From assembly GCA_944385575.1 (NCBI GenBank), contig CALWXT010000019.1:1-32561 (forward strand): a stretch of DNA of 32,561 nt, given 5' to 3'. The notes below the pieces were generated by a model. That model made no database searches and was not told where the DNA came from. It saw only the letters and a program-made list of their open reading frames with translations. Within the stretch, counting starts at the first letter, position 1; the number at the start of each line of letters is the position of its first letter. This stretch comes from an uncultured Flavonifractor sp. Its GTDB lineage: Bacteria > Bacillota > Clostridia > Oscillospirales > Oscillospiraceae. Positions 31,713-32,561 of the stretch are shown here, one piece after another. Made by a program: the position numbers and the translations under genes.

Positions 31713-32537
31713 ATGACCTACCGGCAAAAGGATTTCATTGTGTCCGTCCCCCTGTGTCCCCTGTACAGCGCGCCCTCTCCCCAGTCCGAGCTGGCGGACG
31801 AGGTGCTGTGGGGCTGGCCGCTGACGCTGCTGGACGCCTCGGAGGACGGCTGGTGCCGGGTGCGCACCCACTATGGCTATGAGGGCCATACCCTGCTCAC
31901 CCATCTGCTCCCCGCTGACCTGGCCGCCCAGCCCTCCCTGATCGTGACCGGGCTATTTGCCGACGTGCTGGCCGGGCCCCGTGTGGAGGCTCCCGTCCAC
32001 CTCACCCTGCCCCGGGGCGCTCTGGTATCTCCCCAGGGCCCGGCCGCCGACGGCTGGCAGCCCATTCTCCTGCCCGGCGGCGGCAAGGGCTGGGTCAAGT
32101 CCGGCCTGCTCTCCCCCTGGCTGCAAAGCCCGCCCGCTCTGTCTGAGTCGGCGCTCCGTGCCCGGGTAGTCGCCGCGGCCCGCACCTACCTGGGGGTTCC
32201 CTACCGCTGGGGCGGCAAAACGCCCCAGGGCATCGACTGCTCCGGCCTCACCTTCATGTCCTGGTTTTTCAGCGGGGTGTGCCTCTACCGGGACGCTAAA
32301 CTGGTCCCCGGCTATCCGGCCCGGCAGATCCCCGTGGAGCGCCTTGCGCCCGCCGACCTGCTCTACTTTCCCGGCCATATCGCCCTGTATCTTGGCGGCG
32401 GTCAGTATATCCACTCCACCGCCCGTGCGGGAAGCGACGGCGTGGTCATCAACAGTCTGGACCCGCAGGCTCCCGACTACCGCCCCGACCTGGCGGAAAA
32501 GCTGCTGGCAGCCGGCAGCGTTTTCCCGCTCATATGA
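31713..32537 (+). CDS. SH3-domain NlpC/P60 endopeptidase, YkfC-like
   Basis: 274 residues. Two SH3-like regions (about 7-65 and 75-135; [30 protein letters not shown]) precede an NlpC/P60 domain with [20 protein letters not shown] (catalytic Cys176), [10 protein letters not shown] (His222) and QYIHSTA (His234). This resembles YkfC-type enzymes that cut gamma-D-Glu bonds of released murein peptides. No signal peptide is visible from the ATG at 31713 nor from an upstream extension, in line with cytoplasmic peptide recycling. A GAGG-like ribosome site is nine bases before the ATG. A hairpin arm with CACCCCCGGCGCG begins just before the window end and may be its terminator. Confidence 0.9.
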   Translation: MTYRQKDFIVSVPLCPLYSAPSPQSELADEVLWGWPLTLLDASEDGWCRVRTHYGYEGHTLLTHLLPADLAAQPSLIVTGLFADVLAGPRVEAPVHLTLPRGALVSPQGPAADGWQPILLPGGGKGWVKSGLLSPWLQSPPALSESALRARVVAAARTYLGVPYRWGGKTPQGIDCSGLTFMSWFFSGVCLYRDAKLVPGYPARQIPVERLAPADLLYFPGHIALYLGGGQYIHSTARAGSDGVVINSLDPQAPDYRPDLAEKLLAAGSVFPLI

Positions 32538-32561
32538 AAAAAGCACCCCCGGCGCGAATTG

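Overview
The window looks like chromosomal DNA of a GC-rich, low-oxygen Firmicute, most probably an Oscillospiraceae-type gut Clostridium (Flavonifractor/Lawsonibacter/Pseudoflavonifractor-like). This placement is inferred from strong AGGAGG-type ribosome sites, a DacF-type carboxypeptidase with a C-terminal anchor, single-chain pyruvate carboxylase, RNase J, a YkfC-like NlpC/P60 enzyme, SLH repeats and a PBSX-type phage module. No rRNA, tRNA, CRISPR array, integrase or IS transposase was seen.

Left part (1-9770): the start of an OmpR-type response regulator and a ComEA-like helix-hairpin-helix protein (minus strand); a D,D-carboxypeptidase (plus); recG followed by a C_GCAxxG_C_C protein (minus); pyruvate carboxylase (plus) with its own consensus-like promoter; and a D-2-hydroxyacid dehydrogenase. 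Between the last two lies 465 bases rich in palindromes. It contains a perfect 61-bp direct duplication of the 3' end of the pyruvate carboxylase gene around a 142-base hairpin-rich insert.

Middle part (9779-15237): a consensus promoter overlaid by two TACCT-N9-AGGTA operators drives a PadR-family regulator. It is followed, in one tightly coupled run, by three tandem pairs of membrane proteins. Each pair has one protein with a cytoplasmic HAAS/permease-prefix-like domain, one membrane helix and an outside domain, and a partner that is a single-pass protein with an outside domain. A small secreted protein made only of SLH repeats follows.

Phage-derived part (15235-28006, minus strand): a compact operon of 19 cistrons in PBSX order: TerS, TerL, portal, prohead protease, decoration, capsid, connectors, contractile sheath, tube, tail chaperone, LysM baseplate protein, XkdQ-like hub, spike, gp25, J and I proteins. 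All frames are open and most junctions overlap. Integrase, repressor, replication, tape-measure-sized gene, tail fibre, holin and lysin are all absent. TerS lacks room for its DNA-binding domain, while TerL keeps every catalytic motif. A 164-residue protein sits where the tape measure should be. The tail chaperone carries a textbook -1 frameshift site (A AAA AAA G plus a 12-bp stem) giving a zinc-ribbon extension. The operon lies between two intrinsic terminators and beside housekeeping genes. The best reading is a domesticated contractile-tailed particle, possibly a gene transfer agent with a very short tail.

Right part (28059-32561): RNase J (minus), a DUF1653 protein and an ArsC/Spx-like protein (plus), a WYL-domain regulator (minus), and an SH3-NlpC/P60 peptidase (plus). 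Family calls rest on motifs and gene order read by eye; no searches were run.
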